From Parabacteroides gordonii MS-1 = DSM 23371 (lineage in GTDB: Bacteria; Bacteroidota; Bacteroidia; Bacteroidales; Tannerellaceae), in contig NZ_KQ033919.1 of assembly GCF_000969825.1 (NCBI RefSeq), forward strand, positions 1,340,173 through 1,404,172: a stretch of 64,000 nucleotides of DNA, in the 5' to 3' direction. Numbering within the stretch: position 1 is the first letter of the stretch; each line of letters begins with the position of its first letter. The translations under genes and the position numbers were made by a program. Under the pieces are notes generated by a model. It was not told where the DNA came from. It did not search any database and saw only the letters and a list, made by a program, of their open reading frames with translations. Shown piece by piece: positions 19,501 to 27,273 of this stretch.

Positions 19501-20014
19501 AATAAGAACCATTCACATCTGTAGTCGTCCCATTCGTTGTTCCTTTTTCAACAACATTCACCCCAATAACAGGTTCTCCTAAATGATCAGTTACTTTTCC
19601 GCTAACTTTTTTACCAACCTGATCCGATCCGGCCACATCAATAGTTGTCAAAATTACATCTTTATCTATCACTTTATACCGTACATTCGACTCTTTAAAC
19701 AAACGGTTCAATACAACAAATACATCTTCATTCTGTACATTGATAGAAACCTTCCGGTTGACATTTATGATTTTGTTATTATAAAAAAATTGGAAATCGG
19801 TCTGTTGTTCAATCTCTTCCAATATCTCTGCGACAGTCTTTTCTGTTCCAAATACAGAAAGTTTTGTCGTTTGCGCATAAGATTGGGACGCAAGTGCCAT
19901 ACTAATAGACAAGCATAACAATAAACAGGTTAACTTCATGGTTCTTGTTATTTTAGGTACTAAATTCAGGATACAAATTTCCCTATCCTGTTGGATATAA
20001 TAATTCTTTACCAT
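16547..20014 (-). CDS. SusC/RagA TonB-linked outer-membrane protein with STN domain
   Basis: An outer-membrane TonB-dependent importer of about 1155 aa. After a signal peptide (MKLTCLLL..SQSYAQ) comes an STN signalling domain (residues about 48-115). A carboxypeptidase-like regulatory domain follows (VSGKVTDHLGEPVIGVNV). The SusC signature LEEVVVVGYGTTKKVNLTGA leads into the plug and a long beta-barrel ending in FSFGFNVDF. The STN domain contacts FecR-type anti-sigma factors, and a fecR gene lies directly upstream, so substrate binding is probably coupled to ECF sigma release. The long start at 20014 adds 25 residues before the signal peptide; the start at 19939 is the likely mature-type alternative. 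SusD follows after 11 bases. Confidence 0.95.
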   Translation of the reverse strand: MVKNYYIQQDREICILNLVPKITRTMKLTCLLLCLSISMALASQSYAQTTKLSVFGTEKTVAEILEEIEQQTDFQFFYNNKIINVNRKVSINVQNEDVFVVLNRLFKESNVRYKVIDKDVILTTIDVAGSDQVGKKVSGKVTDHLGEPVIGVNVVEKGTTNGTTTDVNGSYSLMLSSDNAVLQFSYIGYTTRDIAVGSKSDVSVSLLEDSQALEEVVVVGYGTTKKVNLTGAVAQIDNKTMENRSVTNIGKALQGVVGNLNMTVSGNGGAPGSTMDYNVRGTTSLSGGAPLFIVDGVPADNINNINPADVETLTVLKDAASAAIYGARAAYGVILVTTKKGAKNEKVTVSYNNVIGYNHATCIPNQVNSLDFANAYNIASLNSGQSPMFSDEHIGRIKAYMADPGHYPSNIPNPNNTDYWSYATLDNDNVDWFRAFFKPGSWNHKHDLSVRGGTEKSNYYVGAGYYKENGLLRYGKDRFERFNLTSNLHFEPYKWLRGDVRVKFSRDKNNTVSEAYNGDIGNWVHLATTRYPNWSLKDPNGHWASTSHIYKQIDGGRTLDNTNVFSATGALEAEPIKGWKINVDYTYRNTARKESTHDKAVIWEYTVSEVPVMAPNHDAFSTLQAQTDYSSFNAYTSYEHLFGDHFMSVMVGQQLELSKYDYLTAMRRNLINQDIPSLSTAIGEQTNSQTLTHWANMGTFIRANYNYKEKYLIEFNARYDGSSKFQRGDRFGFFPSVSVGYNIARENFWTIEHIVNSLKLRASYGSLGNQNVGDYLYLSTVNVGNNYGYLIDGVRPNYLEAPGLVSRNLTWETVSTIDVGVDASFLSNQLNLSFDWYRRTTTDMFGPANALPAVLGASVPQENNADLRTSGFELNLGWRDQIGSDFSYNVNLVLSDYVSKVITYNNPTKILSTYYEGQTIGEIWGYKTAGIIQTEEQLKKISDQSYIYGNWTVGDVEYKDLNNDGKIDKGKNTKDDHGDLTVIGNTTPRFSYGISLGAQWKGFDLNIFLQGVGKRDFCPPTGGNSGVFFWGFTGGFGSNMYEETSDFWTPENTSAYYPKPYNSSEVYKNQQSQTRYLQNAAYLRLKNFQLGYTIPKTIMSKIGLERIRMFISGENLFTITSLQKNFDPELLNGSWGAGKVYPLSKTFSFGFNVDF

Positions 20015-20203
20015 ACTTTTGTAAATGATTTAAGATTAAAAAAATAAATTCCTTAGTCTGTTTATAGACCGGCTATTGAATATTTCATACGGGAAGATGC
20101 TGGTAACATGTTTCCGTATGTTTTTCAATAATAAGGTCTGCAATGATTGTTCTATTCCATAGGCTTTCTGTTTTTAATGATTATCCAACATTATACTATG
20201 TCT

Positions 20204-21259
20204 CTATTTCCGTTTATTGGTCAACTCGACCACCGTATAATTAATTCCTTTACTGTCATCTCCGGTAATTTGCCTGATCTTATAATCTATTCCTGATGAT
20301 ATTTGCAGGTAATCCAAAATTTGTGACAATTGTTTATCGATGAACGTTCCGGTAAAGTAATAGGATTTTATCAAAGGATCCTTCACTTCGAATTTTACAT
20401 TATAGAAATAAGACAAATCACGCAACACTTCAGGCAAAGGAGAATTATAAAACATTAATTTTCCTTCTATCCAGGCAGTTTCATATACAGGATTCACAAT
20501 TTCCATATTCATTTTTCCAGTAGAGAGAATATATGTAGCTTTCATCGAAGGAGATAGTTCTTGTCTCACTACGGTGCCATTCTCTTTTTCTGTTTCAATA
20601 TTAACTTTTCCAGAAACCAAAGTCGTTTCTATCTGTCCTTCTCCCAGATACGCCTGTAAGTTAAATTCAGTTCCCAGTACTTTTACCCTCATTTTTCCAT
20701 CAGCGACATTCACTATAAAGGGCTTTTTCGGATCATGTGTCACCTTAAAGTAACCTTCTCCATCCAACGTTACAGCCCTTTTATCGTTATCATACGGAAC
20801 CGGATAAATCAGCGTAGATCCTGAGTTTAAATATGCAACTGTCCCATCCGGCAAGTTACAACTGGTACGCATCCCCGGATTTGAACGAACAGTAACCATT
20901 TGTGCTTTCACCTCACTGTCTGTTGTATTCCACCATGAAAGAAGAGTTGACAAAAAGAATCCAACAGCAAGACAAGCAGCAACAGTAGAAAAACGATAGA
21001 TATTTTTCTTCCATACACGCTGCCTAACCCGTTCTTGTACCTTCTCAAAAGCTTTAAGAGGATCACGCTGTTCAATACGCCTATGTGTATATTGCACATG
21101 ATAAATACGAGCAATTTGTAACAAGGTTTGTTCATTCTCTTCTTTGTCATGCAGCCAGCTCTCAACAATAGCACATTCTTCTGCCGAAGCTTTTCCCCCG
21201 ATATACAACAACAATAATGAAGTTTCCGGTTCTTCTATATGTTTTCTCTGTTCTTCCAT
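20204..21259 (-). CDS. FecR-family anti-sigma factor
   Basis: A 351-aa inner-membrane regulator. The N-terminal cytoplasmic part (1-95) has an anti-sigma-like helical segment (SLLLLYIGGKASAEECAIVESWL). One membrane helix lies at about 92-109. The periplasmic FecR domain includes VRSNPGMRTSCNLPDGTVAYLNSGSTLIYP and GEGYFKVTHDPKKPFIV, and the C-terminal DUF4974 region includes LMFYNSPLPEVLRDLSYFYNV. It would hold the ECF sigma factor until the STN domain of the adjacent SusC signals. Unusually, it is transcribed away from the sigma gene and toward SusC, with 189 bases before SusC. Confidence 0.93.
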   Translation of the reverse strand: MEEQRKHIEEPETSLLLLYIGGKASAEECAIVESWLHDKEENEQTLLQIARIYHVQYTHRRIEQRDPLKAFEKVQERVRQRVWKKNIYRFSTVAACLAVGFFLSTLLSWWNTTDSEVKAQMVTVRSNPGMRTSCNLPDGTVAYLNSGSTLIYPVPYDNDKRAVTLDGEGYFKVTHDPKKPFIVNVADGKMRVKVLGTEFNLQAYLGEGQIETTLVSGKVNIETEKENGTVVRQELSPSMKATYILSTGKMNMEIVNPVYETAWIEGKLMFYNSPLPEVLRDLSYFYNVKFEVKDPLIKSYYFTGTFIDKQLSQILDYLQISSGIDYKIRQITGDDSKGINYTVVELTNKRK

Positions 21260-21370
21260 TTTATCTGTTTCTATATATACGACAAAACTCCCCCTCTTCT
21301 ACCCTAAACAATATCATAAAAAATTTTATACATATTCCTTTTTTTTCTAAATATAATTAGAATTATCAAC

Positions 21371-21378
21371 TATCTTTG
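21371..21378 (+). promoter_or_regulatory. -7 element for the ECF sigma gene
   Basis: TATCTTTG fits the Bacteroidetes -7 consensus and lies 31 bases upstream of the sigma start codon. No clear TTTG was found at the expected -33 distance; an AT/T-rich tract is there instead. Confidence 0.45.
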
Positions 21379-21408
21379 CCCGAAACCTTCATAAACAAAA
21401 TTTAGTAA

Positions 21409-21972
21409 ATGAATGATATTCTATTAGTTAGACAATTACAAGAAGGTAATTCCGAGGCTTATAAACAAATGTTTATCAAGTACTATTCTCCTTTATGCGA
21501 ATACATTTCCCAATACGTAACAGATGAAGACGCCGAAGAACTGGTACAAGATCTAATGCTTTTCATATGGGAAAACCGAAAAAATATCATTATCACTCAA
21601 TCCTTGAAATCATATTTATTTATAGCAGTTAAACATCGGTGCCTGAATGCGATTCAAAAGAATTTGTATCATAAGAAAGTACATACCCTTCTTTATGAAA
21701 AACTAAAAGAGCAATTTGAAGATCCTGATTACTACTTCGTGAACGAACTGACAGAGAATATAAACAATGCTATCAAAGAACTTCCTGACACTTACCGAGA
21801 CACGTTCACCTTAAGCCGTTTCGGTGAACAAACCAATGTTCAGATAGCAGAACAACTTGGAGTGTCCGTCAAAACCGTCGAATACCGTATCAGTCAATCC
21901 CTGAAAATACTTCGTGTTAAACTGAAAGACTATCTCCCTCTTCTTTCCTTTTTATTCGGGTTTCCTTCCTGA
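21409..21972 (+). CDS. ECF-type RNA polymerase sigma-70 factor
   Basis: A 187-aa extracytoplasmic-function sigma factor. Region 2 covers about 8-85 (AYKQMFIKYYSPLCEYISQYV, DAEELVQDLMLFIWENR, SLKSYLFIAVKHRCLNAI). Region 4 covers about 120-175 (LPDTYRDTFTLSRFGEQTNVQIAEQLGVSVKTVEYRISQSLKILRVKLKDYL). The length and the absence of extra domains fit the Bacteroidetes SusC/FecR-associated ECF class. It is divergent from the fecR gene across 149 bases, and together they should control the SusCD locus. The last residues (FLFGFPS) are hydrophobic. Confidence 0.95.
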   Translation: MNDILLVRQLQEGNSEAYKQMFIKYYSPLCEYISQYVTDEDAEELVQDLMLFIWENRKNIIITQSLKSYLFIAVKHRCLNAIQKNLYHKKVHTLLYEKLKEQFEDPDYYFVNELTENINNAIKELPDTYRDTFTLSRFGEQTNVQIAEQLGVSVKTVEYRISQSLKILRVKLKDYLPLLSFLFGFPS

Positions 21973-22293
21973 TACATCCGGAGAAAGTTCAATTTTCCTT
22001 GCAGGAAAGTTGTTGCCGAGGGCGTCGGCTATATTGTCGACAGTGTCGGCTAAATTGTCGAGGGCGTCGGCAAAGCTTTCGACAGCGTCGGCAATAACTT
22101 TTCCCGGCAACAAAATCAATTTATATCGGGATATTTTTAACTAAATGCCGGGAAGAATGGCCTTTCCCTTTTGGTTAATAAATCAAAATCATCACAGATA
22201 TTATTAAACTTAATCAAGTCGGAGCCGTCTATCTTCTCGTAACCGGAAACCAGTCCGGATACATATTTGTTTGATACAGATAATATATTAGTT
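21973..22293. other. Intergenic region with repeat array
   Basis: This 321-base stretch contains the 21-bp tandem repeat array described separately and an AT-rich leader before the outer-membrane protein gene. No RNA gene or convincing small ORF was seen. No full TTTG/TAnnTTTG promoter pair was found just upstream of 22294. Confidence 0.6.
22017..22100. repeat. Four 21-bp imperfect tandem repeats flanked by a 9-bp inverted repeat
   Basis: Four units start with CGAGGGCGTCGGC or CGACAGYGTCGGC and alternate A-B-A-B, so there is also a 42-bp higher-order period. TTGTTGCCG at 22010-22018 and CGGCAACAA at 22105-22113 form a perfect 9-bp inverted repeat around the array. The array lies between the ECF sigma gene and the outer-membrane protein gene. 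Its function is unknown. Confidence 0.85.
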
Positions 22294-25083
22294 ATGAAAT
22301 CGGGAAGATACTTTTTATGGTTATTTCTTATTCTCTTTTCTTTGCCGGCATTCGCACAGCGGGGTGGAGTTGATGTCACAGGAACTGTGATAGAAGAGGG
22401 GAACAACGAGCCTATTGAACAGGCTACGGTACGCTTGTTAAATGTAAAGGACAGTACGATGGTCGGAGGGGTGGCCAGTTCGCGTAATGGTAATTTCACA
22501 CTGAAAGGGATCAAAGCCGGCAGTTATCTGCTGCACGTTTCTTTCGTAGGGTTCGATCCATTATATCAACCTTTACGGATCACAGGGAAAACCAACCCGG
22601 TGAATGTCGGCAAACTTGCACTTAGCGACGGTTCCATTATGCTCGGAGAAGCGGTGGTAATCGGAAAAGCACCGGAAGTGGTTGTCCGCAACGACACGGT
22701 CGAATATAATGCCGATTCCTACAAAACGACAGAAGGAGCTGTGCTGGAAGATCTGTTGAAGAAGATGCCGGGTGTGGAAGTCGACAGTGAAGGAAAGATC
22801 ACCGTCAACGGGAAAGAGATCAAGAAGGTATTGATCGATGGAAAAGAGTTCTTCTCCGACGACCCGAAAGTGGCTTCTAAAAACCTGCCCTCGAAGATGA
22901 TTGAAAAGGTACAGGTACTGGATCGCCTAAGCGATATGGCACGGATGACCGGATTTGACGACGGGGACGAAGAAACCGTTATCAACCTGACCGTAAAGCC
23001 GGGAATGAAACAAGGATGGTTCGGGAATGCCTTTGCCGGATATGGTAGCGACGACCGGTACGAAGGGAATTTCATGGTCAACCGGTTTATCAACAACGAC
23101 CAGATAACCATTATGGGAGGATTGAATAATACGAACAATATGGGATTCTCGGACATTGCTTCCAATATGTTTTCAGGTATGGGCGGACAGCGCGGCGGAC
23201 GTATAAGAGGAGCCGGAAACGGTATCACCTCGTCCGGCAATGTGGGATTGAACTTCAGTAAAGAGTTCAATAAGAAGCTGACGCTTGGTGGCAATGTGCG
23301 CTATTCGCATTCCGACAATGATGCACAAAGCAAGATCAACAGGACGAACTTACTCCCTAACGACAGTAGCACAATCAAAAACGAGTTGAATAACAACAAT
23401 ACCAAAAGCGACAATATTGCAGCCGACCTGCGTATGGAGTGGAAACCGGACACGCTAACCCAAATCATTTTCCAACCCAGCTTCACTTACAGTAACAGTC
23501 ACAATCGGGAATCAGGTTCGTTCAACACACTGACCAACCGGAGAGACACTGTTAACCTCGGTGAATCCAGCTACCTTTCCGACGGTGAAGGCTATAACCT
23601 GAATGCACGGTTGGAATTCAGCCGGAAGCTGAACGATGAAGGACGCGTTTTCAGCGGCTCTTTATCCGGAGGTACAAGCGATTCCTACAATAAAGGATTG
23701 AACTATTCCAATACGGAATACTTTATGGGGGACGAACAAAATGAACTGATAGACCAGCAATTCAGATACGACAATAAAGGTTTCAATTACCGGGTTTATT
23801 TATCATGGGTGGAACCGATCGGGCACAACAACTTCATCCAGGCGACATACAGTTTCAGCCAGAACAAGCAGGAATCCCTGAAGAACTCTTACGTTAAAGA
23901 AGAAGGAAGCGATATATATAATGTATTGGATACGGCATACAGTAAAAGTTACCGTAATAATTTCGTCACCCAACAGGCCAGCCTGGCATTCAAAGCGGTT
24001 CGTGAGAAATATGATTATACGGTCGGAATGAACCTTTCTCCTTCACATAGCGTAAGCGAAAACTTTGTTGGCGACTCGACGCTGTCGCGCCTGACACGCA
24101 ATGTGATCAATGTTTCGCCAATGATCCGGTTCAACTACCGGTTCGACAAACGTACGAATCTAAGGATCAACTATCGGGGACGCACCAGCCAGCCTTCGAT
24201 GACGCAGTTGCAGCCGGTTGCCGATATTTCTGATCCGTTGAATACGATCACCGGTAACCCGGATCTGAAACCGACCTATTCAAACAACCTGTTTGCCCGT
24301 TACCAGAAATTCATTCCCGAAAAGCAAACTGCTCTTATGATCATGTTGAATGCAAACTACATCATGAATGATATCGTCAAAAAATCCGTTTACGTCGGCG
24401 AGTCAGGAAGGAAGATGACTACTTACGATAATGTCAACGGTAATTACAACGGTAATCTCCGTGTATTGTTCAATACTCCACTGAAGAATAAGAAATTCTC
24501 GATCAATTCCATGACAATGGCTTCTTACGCCAATACCAATGGTTTCATTAATGAGGAGAAAAACACGAACAAGAATTACACCGCGATGGAGCGTGCCGGC
24601 ATCGACTTCCGGTCGGACTACATCGACCTGGGATTAAATGGAAACATCCGTTATACCGGTGCAAAGAACTCACTCCAGGGACAGAACGACCAGAATACTT
24701 TCAACTACGGTCTGGGGGGAACGACAGCTATTTATCTTCCGCTCGATTTCAAGGTTGAAAGTGATATAACCTGGTCTGCCAACTCCGGTTATGCCGAAGG
24801 TTACAAGCAAAAAGAAGTATTGTGGAATGCATCGGCATCCAAATCATTCCTGAAGGGAAACCAGGCTACAATTCGTTTTAAGATATACGATATCCTGCAA
24901 CAACGCAGTAATATTTCCCAGACAATCAACACCGAATATACCCAGTATTCGGAATACAATACATTGAGCAGCTACTTTATGGTTCACTTCATCTACCGGT
25001 TCAGCATCTTTAAAGGGGGAGCCAGTATGAACGACGTACGCGGACCGGGTGGCAGAGGTCATGGCGGCCCGCCACGGTTCTGA
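22294..25083 (+). CDS. Outer-membrane beta-barrel protein, TonB-receptor-like (OMP_b-brl_3)
   Basis: A protein of about 929 aa from the start at 22294, which begins a clear signal peptide (MKSGRYFLWLFLILF..PAFAQ); an upstream ATG at 22267 only adds nine residues. A carboxypeptidase-regulatory-like domain (VDVTGTVIEEGNNEPIEQATVRLLN) comes first. Next is a plug-like region (DLLKKMPGVEVDSEGKITVNGKEIKKVLIDGKEFF). A long barrel then shows many alternating strands and ends in FMVHFIYRFSIF. The Gly/Arg/Pro-rich tail after it (PGGRGHGGPPRF) is a known oddity of this family. No SusD partner is present. Such proteins are widespread in Bacteroides with unknown cargo. A terminator follows. Confidence 0.88.
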   Translation: MKSGRYFLWLFLILFSLPAFAQRGGVDVTGTVIEEGNNEPIEQATVRLLNVKDSTMVGGVASSRNGNFTLKGIKAGSYLLHVSFVGFDPLYQPLRITGKTNPVNVGKLALSDGSIMLGEAVVIGKAPEVVVRNDTVEYNADSYKTTEGAVLEDLLKKMPGVEVDSEGKITVNGKEIKKVLIDGKEFFSDDPKVASKNLPSKMIEKVQVLDRLSDMARMTGFDDGDEETVINLTVKPGMKQGWFGNAFAGYGSDDRYEGNFMVNRFINNDQITIMGGLNNTNNMGFSDIASNMFSGMGGQRGGRIRGAGNGITSSGNVGLNFSKEFNKKLTLGGNVRYSHSDNDAQSKINRTNLLPNDSSTIKNELNNNNTKSDNIAADLRMEWKPDTLTQIIFQPSFTYSNSHNRESGSFNTLTNRRDTVNLGESSYLSDGEGYNLNARLEFSRKLNDEGRVFSGSLSGGTSDSYNKGLNYSNTEYFMGDEQNELIDQQFRYDNKGFNYRVYLSWVEPIGHNNFIQATYSFSQNKQESLKNSYVKEEGSDIYNVLDTAYSKSYRNNFVTQQASLAFKAVREKYDYTVGMNLSPSHSVSENFVGDSTLSRLTRNVINVSPMIRFNYRFDKRTNLRINYRGRTSQPSMTQLQPVADISDPLNTITGNPDLKPTYSNNLFARYQKFIPEKQTALMIMLNANYIMNDIVKKSVYVGESGRKMTTYDNVNGNYNGNLRVLFNTPLKNKKFSINSMTMASYANTNGFINEEKNTNKNYTAMERAGIDFRSDYIDLGLNGNIRYTGAKNSLQGQNDQNTFNYGLGGTTAIYLPLDFKVESDITWSANSGYAEGYKQKEVLWNASASKSFLKGNQATIRFKIYDILQQRSNISQTINTEYTQYSEYNTLSSYFMVHFIYRFSIFKGGASMNDVRGPGGRGHGGPPRF

Positions 25084-25118
25084 TATCCGAACGTAAAACA
25101 TTTCAGCCTATAAACAGT

Positions 25119-25158
25119 AATCGGTGGTAAAAGCTCGTCAGAACATTTACCACCGATT
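25119..25158. terminator. Bidirectional terminator
   Basis: A perfect 13-bp stem (AATCGGTGGTAAA / TTTACCACCGATT) with a 14-base loop lies between the convergent outer-membrane protein and oxidoreductase genes. GCGTTTTCC follows on the plus strand. Confidence 0.8.
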
Positions 25159-25185
25159 GCGTTTTCCTATACATTATTATATATA

Positions 25186-26472
25186 CTATACTTTCAGGCT
25201 ATACGGTTCGCGTATCGGATTACCGCGTCGTTTGTTCGCTTCATCATCAAAGAAGAACTCTTCTTTCTCCGGATTCCACACAAGTTTACGGTCGAACTCA
25301 TAACACAAATTCACGATATGGCACAGGGAAGCCGTGCGGTGTCCGATCTCCACGGTGCTAAGCGGTTGCTTGCGGGTCTTCATGGAAGTCAGGAAATCAT
25401 TATAATGATCGTCACTCTTGTATAGCTTGATCTTATCCTCTCCGATCACTTCGTCCTGCAATTTCGCCGGGATCGTGTCCAGGAAACTACGGCTGATATC
25501 GATCACTCCGTCCGAACCGATAAAACGAACGGCGTTGCCATCCGCTTTACGGAAAGGCTCATGTGTCATAACCGTACCATTGGCGTAACGCATACTGAGA
25601 GGACGCAGTTCACCTTCTTCCGGCGGAGTAAACTCGATCGGGCCGGAATCGTCCATGCCTAATGCCCATTGGGCGATATCAAACATATGAGCACCCCAGT
25701 CGCAGATCATACCGCCACCATATTCTTTATAGTTTCGCCAGTTCGGGAACATATTACGTTCCATAGGCGGTGCCAGTTCTTCATTATAAACATTCATAGG
25801 AGCCGGGCCGATCCACATTTCCCAATCCAACGTTTTAGGAACCGGTTGTGCAGGCAAATCGTACTTTACGGGAGGAGGTCCGATGGATACTTTCACTTCC
25901 TTGATCTCACCGATATAGCCGTTGCGAACCAACTCGCAGGCATGGCGGAAGTTACGCCACGAACGTTGCATATTACCGACTTGCAATACACGGTTGTACT
26001 TTTCCACGGCATCGGCCATAGCACGGCCTTCTTCGATACTATGCGACATCGGCTTCTCTACATAGACATCTTTTCCGGCACGACAAGCTTCTATCGTTTG
26101 TACGGCATGCCAATGGTCGGGGGTTGCTATAATCACACCGTCTATATCACTCCGGTTCAATAATTCATGGTAGTCTGCATAAAGCTTAAATCCTTTATAG
26201 GCCTGCCCTTTTGCCTTTTCCGTTTCTTTTTCGACAATTTCCTGCATGGCTTTCAACTGGCGGGATTCGCAATCGGCGGCAGCTATCAGGTTAGCACGCC
26301 GGGCAAACTCCGGAGCAAGTGTCCACCGGCCCTGTGCCCCACAGCCGATAATTCCCAGATTTATCTGGTCGCTGGGAGCTACAAAATTAGTTCCGCCTAA
26401 AATGTGACGAGGTAAAATCGTGAAGCCCGCAATAGCCAGTGCCCCACTTCGGATGAAGTTCCTTCTTTTCAT
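25186..26472 (-). CDS. Exported Gfo/Idh/MocA-family oxidoreductase (second copy)
   Basis: A 428-aa NAD(P)-dependent oxidoreductase. The N-terminus has a twin-arginine-like signal (KRRNFIRSGALAIAGF). The Rossmann motif is LGIIGCGAQGRW (about 38-49). IIATPDHWHAVQT and VYVEKPMSHSIEEGR (the canonical EKP motif) follow, then WRNYKEYGGGMICDWGAHMFDIAQW in the C-terminal domain. It is shorter than the 504-aa relative at 9547 and has EKP where that one has QKP. It is a single-gene unit with its own consensus promoter and a terminator. Relatives oxidise or reduce glycosides or inositols in the periplasm; the substrate here is unknown. Confidence 0.88.
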   Translation of the reverse strand: MKRRNFIRSGALAIAGFTILPRHILGGTNFVAPSDQINLGIIGCGAQGRWTLAPEFARRANLIAAADCESRQLKAMQEIVEKETEKAKGQAYKGFKLYADYHELLNRSDIDGVIIATPDHWHAVQTIEACRAGKDVYVEKPMSHSIEEGRAMADAVEKYNRVLQVGNMQRSWRNFRHACELVRNGYIGEIKEVKVSIGPPPVKYDLPAQPVPKTLDWEMWIGPAPMNVYNEELAPPMERNMFPNWRNYKEYGGGMICDWGAHMFDIAQWALGMDDSGPIEFTPPEEGELRPLSMRYANGTVMTHEPFRKADGNAVRFIGSDGVIDISRSFLDTIPAKLQDEVIGEDKIKLYKSDDHYNDFLTSMKTRKQPLSTVEIGHRTASLCHIVNLCYEFDRKLVWNPEKEEFFFDDEANKRRGNPIREPYSLKV

Positions 26473-26515
26473 TGTGTCTGTCTTATGGTATTACTTACAA
26501 ATTGAGATATTTCCA

Positions 26516-26546
26516 CAAATCTATAAATAATACCTTAAAAAACAAA
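26516..26546 (-). promoter_or_regulatory. Promoter of the second oxidoreductase gene
   Basis: On the minus strand TTTG (complement 26543-26546), a 19-base spacer and TAGATTTG (complement 26516-26523) give a full Bacteroidetes promoter, about 44 bases from the start codon. Confidence 0.7.
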
Positions 26547-26581
26547 TACTTGAACAGTGCTAAATATGGAAAATATTCCGA

Positions 26582-27175
26582 TTAAAAGTGAGAAAGGAAC
26601 GCTTTTATCAACGAAGGATTAAGTAAAGCCGGATATAGGAAACCGTAGACAGCACCGTAAAAATGGGCATTGTGATTGATATTGTCTCCCGCACGTTTAG
26701 CCATATATTGACAATAAGCCAGATAGAGCACTCCGAAGATAATTCCCGGTACCGGAATAATAGCAAACAGCAATATTTTACTCCACGGGTCGAAGAGGAT
26801 AGACGAGAACAGGATGGCCGACACAGCGCCGGATGCCCCGATAGAGACATAATACGGATCGTTGTGATGTTTCAGCACATCATAAATAGAGGCAAAGATC
26901 ATCCCACCGAAGTAAAGACCCAGATATCCCCACGTTCCGAAACCCAGGTATCCGAAAATACTTTCTATATAAGTTCCGAACGACCAGAAAGTAAACATAT
27001 TCACCAACAGATGTGTCATATCCGCATGTACAAAGCCATGTGTAACCAGCCGGTACCATTCGTTATTCTTCACCGTCCGGTAAGGTATCAGCGCTAATTT
27101 GCGAAACAGTTCCTGGTTATTGAAACAAAGATATGAAACAACGACTGTTATACCTATAATAATATATGTAATCAT
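26582..27175 (-). CDS. Rhomboid-family intramembrane serine protease
   Basis: A 197-aa integral membrane protein with about six helices. The rhomboid catalytic serine motif is GASGAVSAI and the paired histidine lies in the later helix (NAHFYGAVYGF). The conserved HGFVHADMTHLLVNMFTFWSFG stretch in helix 2 fits the family, as does the extra N-terminal helix followed by an amphipathic YRTVKNNEWYRL segment. It should cleave membrane proteins within the bilayer; its substrate is unknown. It is divergent from cls across 98 bases. On the minus strand a -7 element TACATTTG (complement 27201-27208) precedes it, without a clear -33. Confidence 0.92.
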   Translation of the reverse strand: MITYIIIGITVVVSYLCFNNQELFRKLALIPYRTVKNNEWYRLVTHGFVHADMTHLLVNMFTFWSFGTYIESIFGYLGFGTWGYLGLYFGGMIFASIYDVLKHHNDPYYVSIGASGAVSAILFSSILFDPWSKILLFAIIPVPGIIFGVLYLAYCQYMAKRAGDNINHNAHFYGAVYGFLYPALLNPSLIKAFLSHF

Positions 27176-27273
27176 CTTCTTCCTATTTTATATTATCCGG
27201 CAAATGTAGTAAAGATTTGTTATTTCCGAATTACCTTATTACCTTTATCAACCTGTAACAAAGAATAAAAAGA

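Noticed and set aside
22017-22100. CRISPR array
   Set aside because: The repeats are contiguous 21-bp units without unique spacers, and no cas gene is present.
22719-23294. A 191-codon minus-strand open frame
   Set aside because: It is antisense to the outer-membrane protein gene, is rich in Ser/Pro/Phe as expected for a shadow frame, and shows no domain.
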